Positions 33,825 to 42,050 of a DNA stretch of 64,000 bases are shown piece by piece. Position numbers and translations under genes: made by a program. This DNA is from Streptomyces mutomycini. Its GTDB lineage: Bacteria > Actinomycetota > Actinomycetes > Streptomycetales > Streptomycetaceae. The stretch spans positions 30,986 to 94,985 of the forward strand of contig NZ_MAPV01000116.1 in NCBI RefSeq assembly GCF_001700505.1, given 5' to 3'. Below the pieces are notes generated by a model, which saw only the letters and a program-made list of their open reading frames with translations, was not told the DNA's origin and did not search any database. The first letter of the stretch is position 1; each line of letters begins with the position of its first letter.

Positions 33825-34091
33825 ATGGCCTTCCTGAAGCGTATTGCTCTTGCTCCTCGCGCGGTGCGGCAACTGCGGCGCGTCCGCTCGGTGTACGTGG
33901 CGGGGGTGCTGCTCTCCACCCTCGGCCTGCTCTCCTACGACGATCCGGCGGCGGGCGGCCGGCAGACGGTCATCGCGGGCGTCTTCCTCCTGGTGTTCAC
34001 CGCGCTCCTCACGCTGACGGCAGTGCAACTGTGGCGGCACGGGCGGACCAAGCACTGCAGCACGGCGAAGAAGCTCACGCCGCTCGGCTGA
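33825..34091 (+). CDS. Small two-span membrane protein, copy 1
   Basis: The 88-aa protein has a basic start (FLKRIALAPRAVRQLRRVRS) and two hydrophobic segments (VYVAGVLLSTLGLLSY and VIAGVFLLVFTALLTLTAVQ) followed by LWRHGRTKHCSTAKKL. GAAGGGGGA stands close before the ATG. A second gene at 42182 encodes the same length and about three quarters identical residues in the same orientation. The function is unknown. The gene stands alone between a minus-strand gene and a tandem repeat. I judge it real because both copies are conserved at protein level. Confidence 0.75.
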   Translation: MAFLKRIALAPRAVRQLRRVRSVYVAGVLLSTLGLLSYDDPAAGGRQTVIAGVFLLVFTALLTLTAVQLWRHGRTKHCSTAKKLTPLG

Positions 34092-34138
34092 CGGCCGCCC
34101 GTACGGCCGGCTGCCCCGCACGGCCGGACCGTAAGCCG

Positions 34139-34173
34139 TCCGCGGTCCGCGGTCCGCGGTCCGCGGTCCGCGG
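34139..34173. repeat. Five tandem copies of a 7-bp repeat
   Basis: TCCGCGG is repeated five times without change about 48 bp after the small membrane protein gene. CCGCGG is itself palindromic, so a stem-loop or protein-binding array is possible. Such arrays are prone to copy-number slippage. Confidence 0.8.
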
Positions 34174-34333
34174 GCGGATCGCACATTCTTCGCACCACTG
34201 CGGCTGAACTCGTGGTGTCGTAAGAGCTGACGGGGCGAAAGCCCCGGTTCGACGCCCTGATCGCCGCTGATGCCCGCGCACGAACCACCCTCGTCGTGAA
34301 TTTTGAAATCGCTCAACATGCTGGCTGATTCGT

Positions 34334-34690
34334 TCAGGCATGGAGGGTCAACTGGAAGTTTTTGGTTACCGGATACAAGTCGATGAACCAGACCCTCGTC
34401 CATTCGTCGAAGTCAGTATCGAGGCAGTCTTCGAAAGGGCGGTCAAATGGGACGGTTGTCGAGATTGAATCTCCCCAACCAGCATCCCGCGCATGAGCGT
34501 TGACATAATAGTGATAAGCCAGCTTCAGATCCCCGCCAATAATATACTTACTGATCGAAGGTTCAATTTTCCACCATCCCGCTTTTCCCCATGGATAAGC
34601 ACCAGGGAAACTGAGTCCGCACCAATTGTCCGGGGAGACGATGGAGACCCAAATCGTGCCGCGATATGCGTTGACCACCCTAAGCCCCAT
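34334..34690 (-). CDS. Hypothetical protein, DUF1036-like
   Basis: The 118-aa protein begins MGLRVVNAYRGTIWVSIVSP and contains GKAGWWKIEPSISKYIIGG and KLAYHYYVNAHARDAGWG. The spacing of the GWW-x-I-x-P motif and the aromatic YYxNA stretch recalls DUF1036, a small beta-rich domain. TGGAGG lies seven bases before the ATG, a strong site. Codon use is less GC-biased than the neighbours (ATA, AAT and TTT codons), which suggests recent acquisition. The start overlaps the end of an upstream small gene by eleven bases. Confidence 0.72.
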   Translation of the reverse strand: MGLRVVNAYRGTIWVSIVSPDNWCGLSFPGAYPWGKAGWWKIEPSISKYIIGGDLKLAYHYYVNAHARDAGWGDSISTTVPFDRPFEDCLDTDFDEWTRVWFIDLYPVTKNFQLTLHA

Positions 34691-34877
34691 CGTCGGCCTC
34701 CAGGTAATGTACGCCCCGGATGCTACGCTGCGGCATTATCGGCGAAGGATCATCGTCTGTCGCTGATGACGATTCATCCAGGATCGGTTCGGCAGTCCAG
34801 CTTCCCTGGTGGTGGTCCGACGTGAAAGACCGAGACCCTTCAGGGATTCCCTCGCGAGGGGCGACGGAGAATTTCAT
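34680..34877 (-). CDS. Small hypothetical protein coupled to the DUF1036-like gene
   Basis: The 65-residue frame starts MKFSVAPREGIPEGSRSFTS and is acidic and Ser/Asp-rich (ESSSATDDDPSPI). AGAAAGGGTG is placed well before the ATG, and the stop overlaps the next gene's start, which argues for translation. No family or signal is recognised. It might be a leader or partner peptide for the following DUF1036-like protein, or an N-terminal piece lost by mutation. Confidence 0.45.
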   Translation of the reverse strand: MKFSVAPREGIPEGSRSFTSDHHQGSWTAEPILDESSSATDDDPSPIMPQRSIRGVHYLEADDGA

Positions 34878-35002
34878 CAGGCACCCTTTCTCTGGCGGGA
34901 ATATAATCTGCTGTTTCTGCAGCCGGCCGATCAGACCGGCTGAATGCTTCGCGGTTGTCGGCGCGGACGACCGGCCGAGATTCGGCGCGCCCGCCCGACG
35001 CT

Positions 35003-35245
35003 CTACTCCTCCAACGGCGGCAGCGGCTGCGGGTTGAGAGCCACCTTCTCGGCCGCAGCCTCGTAGAGGTGAACGGCGGCGCTGTACAGGGAGCGACCCT
35101 CGTCAGTACCGTTCATCCTGGCCGACATCTCGGCCAGGACGACCGCAGTGAGGATGTCGCGCAGCCACGGCGGGCGGGGCGGGCGGCCGGGCGCGGGGGC
35201 CTCACACCAGTCGTCCATGGTCTGCACCAGCGTGGTCAGGCTCAT
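35003..35245 (-). CDS. Small protein with C-terminal NPQPLPP motif
   Basis: The 80-aa protein begins MSLTTLVQTMDDWCEAP after AGGAGGAGAA, a near-perfect ribosome site. It has a Pro/Arg-rich segment (GRPPRPPWLRDILTAVVL), a helix (YSAAVHLYEAAAEKVA) and ends LNPQPLPPLEE. That C-terminal motif recurs, as far as I recall, at the ends of many small uncharacterised bacterial proteins, where its placement suggests recognition by a partner. The gene follows a frame-broken gene by 26 bp on the same strand. The role is unknown. Confidence 0.78.
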   Translation of the reverse strand: MSLTTLVQTMDDWCEAPAPGRPPRPPWLRDILTAVVLAEMSARMNGTDEGRSLYSAAVHLYEAAAEKVALNPQPLPPLEE

Positions 35246-35271
35246 TTCTCCTCCTGGCGTGTGTCCGGCCG

Positions 35272-35783
35272 TCAATCATCAGGTGCCGGGGTGCCCCCTG
35301 GGATGCCGACTCCTCCAGTCAGGGACTCCCTGTCGAAGCCGCCGCCGACAGGACTGAAGGAATCAACCATGAATGCGTGGTCATGCGGAGCCACTGCGAA
35401 CTCAGGATCCAGGTAGGCGGCGCTGCCCTGTCGCAGGAAAAAATCTGCGGACGAAACTGCACCAGCCCTGACCTCTCTCCGCTCGCTTGTCCAGCCCGCC
35501 CCAGGGCGACGCCGAGCCATATTTGGGTTTCGGGCGCACCGGGCAGCAGCTGTCGCGTGTCGCCGGAGTGGTCGAACCGTTTAACCAGCTCGCCGAACCG
35601 ATAGACGCAGAACTGTGTGAAAAACTGCGATGTTTCGAACGATGACCAGAAGCTCCGGTCCAGTTCGAGGCCGAATCGCAGCTCGACCTCCTGGTCCACG
35701 CCGAACGACGAATGCTGAGCGCCCTGGACCACATCGGTCCACGAGATGCTGCACAGCGGGGTGTGGGAGGTACGATCGGCCAT
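35272..35783 (-). pseudogene. Frameshifted unknown gene upstream of NPQPLPP gene
   Basis: An ATG after CGGAGGTAATT opens MADRTSHTPLCSISWTDVVQ and runs convincingly through RFGELVKRFDHSGDTRQLLP and TQIWLGVALGRAGQ. Beyond about 35500 the frame turns into Trp/Ser-rich text, while a second frame continues sensibly with SADFFLRQGSAAYLDPEFAV and ends GGTPAPDD at 35272. A one-base indel between 35470 and 35530 would join them into a protein of about 170 residues. It may be true decay or a sequencing error. The two parts lie just upstream of the NPQPLPP gene and look like its operon partner. Confidence 0.65.
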
Positions 35784-36248
35784 AATTACCTCCGGTCACC
35801 TCTTCGACCGCCCATAGGCCGGCACAAGGGGCCGTGAGCCTGCGTTCCAGCCGCCGCGTTCAAGGTGTCCGACACTTCAGCAGCTGTCACAACGCCATCT
35901 GCGAGACTCTGGCCTGAGCGCCTTACACACAACCCTAGGTCTCAAAGTTATGGTCTGCATCTTGCCTCCGAGTTCAGACGGACGCGACGTGTTGACGACG
36001 TGGAAGCCGACCGCAGGAAACTGGTGTTGGCAGGTCGAACGGCACGAGGGTGTCCCCTAATGGGGTGTGCATCACCGCAAAACACAGGGTCGGACGCCCG
36101 CGACCCGAACAGCCGCCCACAGATGCTGCGTTACACCACCCGGGCGAGCCCGAGAGTGCGAGTGCTGTGCCGCTGCAAGGTGAACACTCGCTCCCAGGTG
36201 CCGTCGACGGCCATATGCGCGCCGGTTATAGACACCCCTCCAGTTGCC
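35784..36248. other. Intergenic region without recognised gene
   Basis: These 465 bp show no frame with convincing coding character on either strand, no tRNA and no strong hairpin. They join the frame-broken operon to a transposase fragment and are probably decayed mobile DNA. Confidence 0.5.
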
Positions 36249-36401
36249 TTACTTCTCGGGCAGGTGGACCCACTGCGACCCAGTCTGGAACTTCCAGGTG
36301 ATCGCATCGATCACCTCACGGTGGTCCCTCCACCGGCCGCCCCGCTTCAAAGTCCGGTCCGGGAGTAACGGCTCGATCGCTCGACGGTGTTCCGTTCCTT
36401 G
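36249..36401 (-). pseudogene. IS5-type transposase N-terminal fragment
   Basis: The frame contains IEPLLPDRTLKRGGRWRDHR followed by VIDAITWKFQTGSQWVHLPE, the usual N-terminal helix-turn-helix region of IS5-group transposases, then stops. The catalytic DDE part is missing here; related middle and C-terminal pieces lie at 50.4, 52.1 and 53.6 kb. No inverted terminal repeat was identified. Confidence 0.8.
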
Positions 36402-36521
36402 TTCAGGTCGGTCTCGTGGGTGAGGGGTCGGCCGCCCCGGTGGCCCCTCTTCACCCGCCCGCTCGACGAGGGCTGAACGCGCAGATAGATCATGACCCGA
36501 CACGCCCCTAGATGTTGCGGG

Positions 36522-37391
36522 TCAGGACGTGGTTGACGCTAGGGCGGCCGCGAAGTGGTCGTCGGCCTGGGCCAATCGCAGTGCGATTCTCGTGACCTTC
36601 TGATTGGCTGTGCTGATCTCGATTGTGGCGAGGGGGTGTCCTCCCGGGGCGATGAGGTACACCGACTTGTTGTTGACAGTGAGTCTGCAAGCCGACTGAA
36701 TGCGATCACGGAAGTACACGGTCTCGGTGGCAATGTCGACAGCACCGAAGACGGCGGTGCGGGCTCCGCGAGGCAGGAGTGCCGCGTCGGCGTCGCGGAC
36801 GCTGTCGGGCGCGAGCAGCTGGATCATTCTGCGCGTATCCCCGGTTTGGGCTGCTCTCAGGAAGGCTTCGACGATCTGCTGGTCTGGTCGGCTGTTCCGC
36901 TCCGAGGCATGCTGGGCGCTGTCGAGGCGTTGCCGGGCCCTGCTGGCGTGCTTCTTGGCACTGGGCACTGTCCCGCCCAGCACGTGCGCAATCTGGTCGA
37001 ACGGCATAGAGAACAGGTCATGCATGACGTACGCGACTCGTTGAGAGGGAGTCAACTGGTGCAGCAGGACCATGAGCGCGCGGGAGACGTCCTCTGTGCG
37101 GAGGATCGCTTCGTCCGCGGCCAGTTCTGCGGCCGGGATGGCGTCCGCGAGCAGCAGCGGTGCTTCGTTGCGACGGCGTCGGGCACGCAGCTCGTCCAAG
37201 CAGACCCTGGCGGTGACAGTCGTGAGCCAGGCTGACGGGTTCTCAATCGATGGTGAGGGTCGGGCAGTCATGACCCGCAACCATGCGTTTTGGACGGCAT
37301 CTTGGGCGTCGTGAGCCGAGCCGAGCATGCGGTGGGCAGCCGACAGTAGATGCGGTCGTGCGGTCTCGAATTCTTCGACCGTGATCGGCAT
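36522..37391 (-). CDS. ECF41-type sigma factor with fused SnoaL-like domain
   Basis: The 289-aa protein has sigma region 2 (FETARPHLLSAAHRMLGSAH, DAVQNAWLRV), region 4 (LTPSQRVAYVMHDLFSMPFD, KKHASRARQRLD) and a C-terminal extension of about 110 residues (IVEAFLRAAQTGDTRRMIQL, ending in ALASTTS) of the SnoaL fold. This build defines ECF41 factors, which have no separate anti-sigma protein and are tuned by the fused domain. ATG 37391 was chosen since GGAAAGG lies nine bases before it; GTG 37400 is possible. The gene diverges from a two-gene DoxX operon whose upstream region carries an ECF41-like promoter. Confidence 0.92.
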   Translation of the reverse strand: MPITVEEFETARPHLLSAAHRMLGSAHDAQDAVQNAWLRVMTARPSPSIENPSAWLTTVTARVCLDELRARRRRNEAPLLLADAIPAAELAADEAILRTEDVSRALMVLLHQLTPSQRVAYVMHDLFSMPFDQIAHVLGGTVPSAKKHASRARQRLDSAQHASERNSRPDQQIVEAFLRAAQTGDTRRMIQLLAPDSVRDADAALLPRGARTAVFGAVDIATETVYFRDRIQSACRLTVNNKSVYLIAPGGHPLATIEISTANQKVTRIALRLAQADDHFAAALASTTS

Positions 37392-37394
37392 GGG

Positions 37395-37421
37395 TGTCAC
37401 CTTTCCGGGCTTGCGGACGTC
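37395..37421 (+). promoter_or_regulatory. ECF41-type promoter
   Basis: TGTCACC, then 16 bp, then CGTC matches the TGTCACA / CGTC pair described for ECF41 targets. It points toward the 37476 gene, leaving about 50 bp of leader, and overlaps the start of the divergent sigma gene. Confidence 0.75.
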
Positions 37422-37475
37422 AGGACGGTTGGGTTCGACCCGTTCTTGTTCGCATCCCGAGGAGATGGCAACGTC

Positions 37476-37772
37476 ATGAGCCTACAGATGGTGCGGTTCC
37501 GCGCCGACGGCGGCACAGATGCCGAGGTCCGGTCGCAACTTGCGAGGGTTTTCGCCGCCCTCCACGCGGCATCGCCCCAGGGCGTGGTGTACACGGCGTA
37601 CTCCAGTGAGTCGGGGCAGGACTTCATCCTGGCCCTCGAGAGGGAGGAGGCAGCAGAGAATCCGTTGGTGGGACTGCCGCAAGCCGCTCAGCTGCGAGAC
37701 CTGATCAGCCGCGCTGTGGGAGCGCCGGTTCCACCAGCACCGTTTACCGTCGTGGGGTCGTACAACTCGTGA
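37476..37772 (+). CDS. Small conserved protein of the ECF41 regulon
   Basis: The 98-aa protein (MSLQMVRFRADGGTDAEVRS) has a ferredoxin-like pattern of strands and helices and the stretch GVVYTAYSSESGQDFILALE, reminiscent of small dimeric alpha/beta-barrel (antibiotic monooxygenase-like) proteins. GAGGAGA lies ahead of the ATG. Its stop overlaps the DoxX start (GTGA). Its place behind the ECF41 promoter suggests redox or stress duty; no catalytic residue can be named. Confidence 0.75.
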   Translation: MSLQMVRFRADGGTDAEVRSQLARVFAALHAASPQGVVYTAYSSESGQDFILALEREEAAENPLVGLPQAAQLRDLISRAVGAPVPPAPFTVVGSYNS

Positions 37773-38122
37773 GCTCCGTACTGATCATCGCCACTGTTGG
37801 GTGCATCGTCGCGAACGCGTTCATTGCGATCGCGGACTACGCGCGGGCACCGTTCGTGCTGGCGAACTCCGCAGAGGTTCGACTCCCGCCAGCTGCGGTG
37901 CCGTACCTGGCGACCCTCAAACTCGCGGGCGCTGCCGGCCTTCTCATGGGGCTTCTCGGGGTCCACTGGCTGGGACTGGCGGCAGGAATCGGCCTGACCG
38001 CGTTCTTCATCGGCGCGGTCCAGGCTCACGTCCGCGCACGCGTCTTCCACAACATCGCCTTCCCGGGCGGCTACCTGCTGCTCGCAGTCGCCAGCACCAG
38101 CTTCTTCGTGGGCAAAATATGA
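37769..38122 (+). CDS. DoxX-like integral membrane protein
   Basis: The 117-aa protein has four hydrophobic segments (VLIIATVGCIVANAFIAIAD, TLKLAGAAGLLMGLLGVHWL, LAAGIGLTAFFIGAVQAHV, GGYLLLAVASTSFFVG) and the DoxX_2-type core PPAAVPYLATLKLAGAAGLL. It begins with GTG overlapping the previous stop. DoxX proteins are often in ECF41 operons and are linked to redox stress, with unknown reaction. A transposase remnant begins exactly at its stop codon (ATGA), so the natural downstream DNA was lost. Confidence 0.85.
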   Translation: MSSVLIIATVGCIVANAFIAIADYARAPFVLANSAEVRLPPAAVPYLATLKLAGAAGLLMGLLGVHWLGLAAGIGLTAFFIGAVQAHVRARVFHNIAFPGGYLLLAVASTSFFVGKI

Positions 38123-38720
38123 CCCAAGCCAACGCCCCCCTCTCCGTGGAAGGCCCCGCCGGTTGATCGATCGCTGTAAAACGCGTCCGATTGCGCACGT
38201 CGCCGCGCAGATGGGCATCTCTCGCGCATGCGCATCCAAGTGGGTGAACCGCTGGCGTAAGCATGGCGCCCTCGGGCTGCTCGACAGGTCCTCGACGCCG
38301 CACCATCAGCCGAGCGCGCCCAGCGCCGACATCGTGCAGCGAATCGAGGCAATGCGACGGGAGCACAAGTGGCCAGCGTCACGGACCACTTTCTAACTCG
38401 ATGACATTGGCATCATGGTCAGCCGCCGCACCGCCACCAGGCTGCTCGCGCACCTCGGCCTGAACCGGCGCAAGTTCATCGGCCCCGACGGCGATACGAA
38501 CCGCAAGCCGAAACGATCGTGGCCAAGCGTCCCGGCCACATGGTCGACGTTGACCGGACGAAAGTCGGGCGCATCCCGAACGGCGGCGGGTGGCGCGCCC
38601 ACGGCCGTAACTCCGAGAAAGCCCGAGCGGCAGCCAGGTCCAAGACGAAGACCGGGGGCACTGCCGAGACAGGGCGTCGTGGGTACGTGTACCTGCATTC
38701 GAAGTCTGGTGCGCGGGGTT
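38119..38720 (+). pseudogene. IS481-family transposase remnant
   Basis: Starting with MTQANAPLSVEG, the frame breaks near 38160, continues with IDRCKTRPIAHVAAQMGISR (HTH), hits a TAA at about 38395 where GAA is expected, resumes with RRTATRLLAHLGLNRRKFIG, then shifts again to RPGHMVDVDRTKVGRIPNGG before losing similarity around 38720. The DDE C-terminal half is missing. Its ATG overlaps the DoxX stop, showing insertion at the very end of that gene. Confidence 0.87.
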
Positions 38721-38765
38721 CGGTGTGGCGTCAGCTGTTGAACCACACCGAACCCGCGTTTCAGA

Positions 38766-39158
38766 TCAGGAGCCGTCGATCAGTTTCTGCACCTCGGATG
38801 GGATCTCTTTGCCCGAGCGAACGGCGAAGAGCGTGGCTGTCTTCGGTGTGTCCCCAATGGCGATGGCGACTTTGGGAGAGATACCGTCTACTTCATAGGC
38901 AGTCTCCGTCGAAACCAGCTCCTCGCTCTCATCCTGGCCGCCGGTGTCATCGCAGGGCATTTGGGTTGCGACGCCGAGCTTCTTCCCGAATGTGAACTTC
39001 ACGTTGGGAGTCACGTCCAGATAAGATCTGTCCTGGTAGGTGTACAGATTGGCGCAGGAGGCCGCTCTACCGCCCCCGCCGCCGGCCGTGCACGCGGCTA
39101 CTGACATCACCATGACTGCCGCCACCAGCAAGCCAGTGGATCGCCCGGTCCAGCTCAT
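38766..39158 (-). CDS. Predicted lipoprotein
   Basis: The 130-aa protein starts MSWTGRSTGLLVAAVMVMSV with lipobox VAAC, a Gly-rich linker (TAGGGGGRAAS) and a small exported domain containing NVKFTFGKKLGVATQMPCDD and PKVAIAIGDTPKTATLFAVR. AGGGGGACACGT precedes the ATG. The family is not recognised. It borders the IS481 remnant downstream, which could have trimmed its surroundings but not its frame. Confidence 0.72.
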   Translation of the reverse strand: MSWTGRSTGLLVAAVMVMSVAACTAGGGGGRAASCANLYTYQDRSYLDVTPNVKFTFGKKLGVATQMPCDDTGGQDESEELVSTETAYEVDGISPKVAIAIGDTPKTATLFAVRSGKEIPSEVQKLIDGS

Positions 39159-39669
39159 ACGTGTCCCCCTCAGTGGATGCTGCAAAGAAGAGAGGCGCCT
39201 CCTCTTCGCCGAGTGACCTCGCCATCGCTCAGCACGGGGCTGAGACCGTGCCCAAGGTGAGGCCCTCGTGTTCCGCGGTTCGACGTAGACGACTCGGATC
39301 AAGTTCCCTTACTCCGCGTTCTTTCGACCCGAGATGTGATTCTGCAGCCTGGGGCAGGCGGCAAGGATCACACTCAGGTCAGCCAAGCACTGTAAGCCAC
39401 TGCTCCTGGTACACCGGCGGCGCGGCAAATCCGAGCAGCCGTCCGAAGCGCCCGCCGCCGTGCAACTCGACCCGGTGGACCACCAAATAGCAGGCGCCAG
39501 CGAAACACCGAGGTCAGCAGGGACACAACCAAAATGCTGTCCAGGAGCACACCCAAGGGCCGTCCTTGGCAGAGCAGCGCCTCTTCCACTCGAGCCTCAA
39601 CACGGTGAGACGGACGGTGCTGTGCTGCTCTGGCACGCGCCCGGCACGCTGCGCGGATAGGCTCCCCGC
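39159..39669. other. Intergenic region with possible gene remnant
   Basis: On the minus strand, ACYLVVHRVELHGGGRFGRL runs to FAAPPVYQEQWLTVLG and a stop near 39386, and an upstream frame holds VEEALLCQGRPLGVLLDSIL. They could be parts of one decayed gene. No family is recognised and no intact start was found. Confidence 0.3.
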
Positions 39670-40164
39670 ATGAGCGCAGATCGCGATGACGAGCCGGTTT
39701 TCATACGCTCGAAGTGGGGGACGAGCCGGTACGTCTACAACCCGGACAACCCGGTCGGCCTCGCCCTGATCATCGGCTCCCTCCTGTTCGCCGGCGTATT
39801 CATGTACGTCCTGCACGACGACAGTTCGTGGAGCGATGGCGAACTGCACGACGCCGTGCACTCCGCCGTCCGGACCCTGGAGGACAAGGAGCAGACGGTC
39901 GGCTCCTGGGCGGGTGGCTACGACCGGCTGATCGATGACGCGATCCAGGAGAGCGGCGAGGGCCCTTCGGTCGGTGGGCTGAGTGTCTCCAAGGCGCACG
40001 ACGCGTACGACAGGGACGCGCCTGCGGGGGTCGACCGTTTCGAGGTCGCAGCAGAGGATGTCGACACGGTCTACTGCCTGGGGGTGTCTCCGCAGGAGCC
40101 GGAGGCCGTACTGTCGAGCGTGAAGGTGACTCTTCACATCACCGTCGACGAGGACCACTGCTGA
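39670..40164 (+). CDS. Single-span membrane protein, unknown
   Basis: The 164-aa protein has a short acidic start, one transmembrane helix at about 29-48 (GLALIIGSLLFAGVFMYVLH) and an acidic outer domain (SVSKAHDAYDRDAPAGVDRF). It ends HITVDEDHC. The domain may be a small sensor or immunity-type part, but no family is recognised. The start is ATG after GGCTCCCCGC, a weak site. Confidence 0.65.
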   Translation: MSADRDDEPVFIRSKWGTSRYVYNPDNPVGLALIIGSLLFAGVFMYVLHDDSSWSDGELHDAVHSAVRTLEDKEQTVGSWAGGYDRLIDDAIQESGEGPSVGGLSVSKAHDAYDRDAPAGVDRFEVAAEDVDTVYCLGVSPQEPEAVLSSVKVTLHITVDEDHC

Positions 40165-40323
40165 GAAGCCGTGCGTCCGCCCGGCTCTCCTTGCCGGCTG
40201 GCCGCGCTCCGGCTCGGATGACGGACCCCACGACCTGAGCCGCGGATCTGCTGTCCGCGCGACGACGTGCAGGGGCCGCGCGGCAACCCACCCGCCGCAC
40301 GGCCCCTGCGAAACGTACGGCCG

Positions 40324-41943
40324 TTACTTCACGTTGACCGCCGCCCAGGTTGCCGCGACCGCGTTGTACTCGGCGCTGCCCGCGCCGTAGAGATCCGTGG
40401 CCGCCTGGAGGGTGGCGGTGCGGGCGCCGGCGTAGGTGGTGGAAGAGGTCATGTAGGTGGAAAGGGCCTTGTACCAGATCTTGTACGCCTTGACGTTGCC
40501 GATGCCGGTGACGGCGGCACCGTCGTAGGTGGGCGAGTTGTAGCTGACACCGTTGATGCTCTTGGCGCCGCTGCCCTCGGAGAGCAGGTAGAAGAAGTGG
40601 TTCGCCGGACCCGAGGAGTAGTGGACGTCGAGATTGGCGAGGGTCTTGGACCAGTAGTCGGCGGACTTGCCGTCCTTGCTGGGCTTGTCCATGTAACGGA
40701 GCGGCGCGCCGGTGCCGTTGATGTCGATCTCCTCGCCGATGAGGTAGTCGCCGACGTCCGAGGAGTTGTTGGCGTAGAGCTCCACCGAGGTGCCGAAGAT
40801 GTCGGAGGTGGCTTCGTTGAGGCCGCCCGACTCCCGGCTGTAGCGCAGGTTGGCGGTGGAGGCCGTAAGGCCGTGGGACATCTCGTGGGCGGCCACGTCG
40901 ATCGAGGTGAGCGGCTTGACGTTGTTGGCGCCGTCCCCGTAGGTCATGCAGAAGCAGCTGTCGGACCAGAAGGCGTTGACGTAGGCGTTGCCGTAGTGGA
41001 CGCGCGAGTACGCGCCGACTCCGTCGCCGCGGATGCCGTTGCGGCCGAGTTCGTTCTTGTAGAAGTCCCAGGTGAGCGCGGCGCCGTAGTGGGCGTCGGC
41101 GGCCGCCGTCGCGCGGTTGCCCGGGGTGCCGTCGCCCCAGATGTCGGTGCTGTTGGTGAAGAGCGTGCCGGTGCCGGAGGTGCCGCCGTTGAGGTCGTAC
41201 GTCTTGTGGCTGCCGCGGCTGGTGTCCGTCAGCGTGAAGGGGCCCGTACCGCTGGTGCCGAGGGTGACCTGACCGCTGTACATGGCGTTGCCGGTGCCGG
41301 TTTCGATGGCCTCGTCGGAGTAGAGCTGCTTGCCGCTGGTCGCGTCGGTGATGACGTGCAGCTCGCTCGGTGTGCCGTCGGCCTGGGTGCCGGTGACGAC
41401 GGTCTCCCAGGCGAGGGCGGGCTTGCCGGTCGCGGCCCAGATCACCTTGCGGGCCGATGAGGCCGCCGGGGCCTTGGCGTCCGAGGCGGCGACGGCCGAC
41501 CGGTTGACGGTGGTAGCGGCGACGGCGGGGGTCGTGGTCGGCACCGATATCCGCGCGTCGGTCGCCTTGGTGGTGGAGCGGGCGCCGTTGTTCCTCTTCT
41601 GGTGCACGACGAGGTCGCCGCCGAGGACCGGAAGGCCCTTGTAGGTGCGCTCGTAGCGGGTGTGGACCGTGCCGTCGGCGTCCTTGACGACGTCCCGGAC
41701 GACCAGTTCCTCCTGGCTGGAGAGGCCGATGGCCTCGGCAGTGCCGGCAGCGGCGGCCTGGGCCTCCTGGACGGCGGCGGCGCGCTGGCTGCCGGTGAAC
41801 GCGACGGCAGTGGCGCCGGCCTCGCGCTGCGCGTCGGCGCCGGCCGATCCGGTCTGGACTCCGACGACGACCACGGCCGCCGAGGCGATCAGGGCGGCGG
41901 CACGGAGCGTGGTACGGCGCTGCGAGGACTGCTTGCGTGTCAC
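40324..41943 (-). CDS. Secreted M4 (thermolysin-type) metalloprotease
   Basis: The 539-aa precursor has a signal peptide (ALIASAAVVVVGVQTGSAGA), an FTP propeptide around 40-190 (VRDVVKDADGTVHTRYERTY) and an M4 catalytic domain. His353-Glu354-Met-Ser-His357 and Glu377 in GGLNEATSD bind zinc and catalyse; DVHYSSGPANHFFYLL gives the C-terminal catalytic His. DFYKNELGRNGIRGDGVGAY and FWSDSCFCMTYGDGANN are typical of streptomycete neutral proteases. It is exported as a zymogen and used in protein degradation. There is no PPC domain at the end. A near-palindromic pair upstream may regulate it. Confidence 0.95.
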   Translation of the reverse strand: MTRKQSSQRRTTLRAAALIASAAVVVVGVQTGSAGADAQREAGATAVAFTGSQRAAAVQEAQAAAAGTAEAIGLSSQEELVVRDVVKDADGTVHTRYERTYKGLPVLGGDLVVHQKRNNGARSTTKATDARISVPTTTPAVAATTVNRSAVAASDAKAPAASSARKVIWAATGKPALAWETVVTGTQADGTPSELHVITDATSGKQLYSDEAIETGTGNAMYSGQVTLGTSGTGPFTLTDTSRGSHKTYDLNGGTSGTGTLFTNSTDIWGDGTPGNRATAAADAHYGAALTWDFYKNELGRNGIRGDGVGAYSRVHYGNAYVNAFWSDSCFCMTYGDGANNVKPLTSIDVAAHEMSHGLTASTANLRYSRESGGLNEATSDIFGTSVELYANNSSDVGDYLIGEEIDINGTGAPLRYMDKPSKDGKSADYWSKTLANLDVHYSSGPANHFFYLLSEGSGAKSINGVSYNSPTYDGAAVTGIGNVKAYKIWYKALSTYMTSSTTYAGARTATLQAATDLYGAGSAEYNAVAATWAAVNVK

Positions 41944-42050
41944 GCGGGCTCCTTGGCTGGAACAGGGGGGATGGTGAGGGGGGTGGTGCGGCTGAGAGCG
42001 TGCCAGCGGAAGAGCCTCTTTGACAGTCCTGCAACAAGAATTTGACCATC

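Noticed and set aside
34139..34173. CRISPR or telomere-like repeat from TCCGCGG copies
   Set aside because: There are only five contiguous 7-bp units without spacers, flanked by ordinary genes.
34231..34262. tRNA-like string CCCCGGTTCGACGCCC
   Set aside because: The GGTTCGA T-loop-like piece has no matching acceptor, D or anticodon stems nearby.
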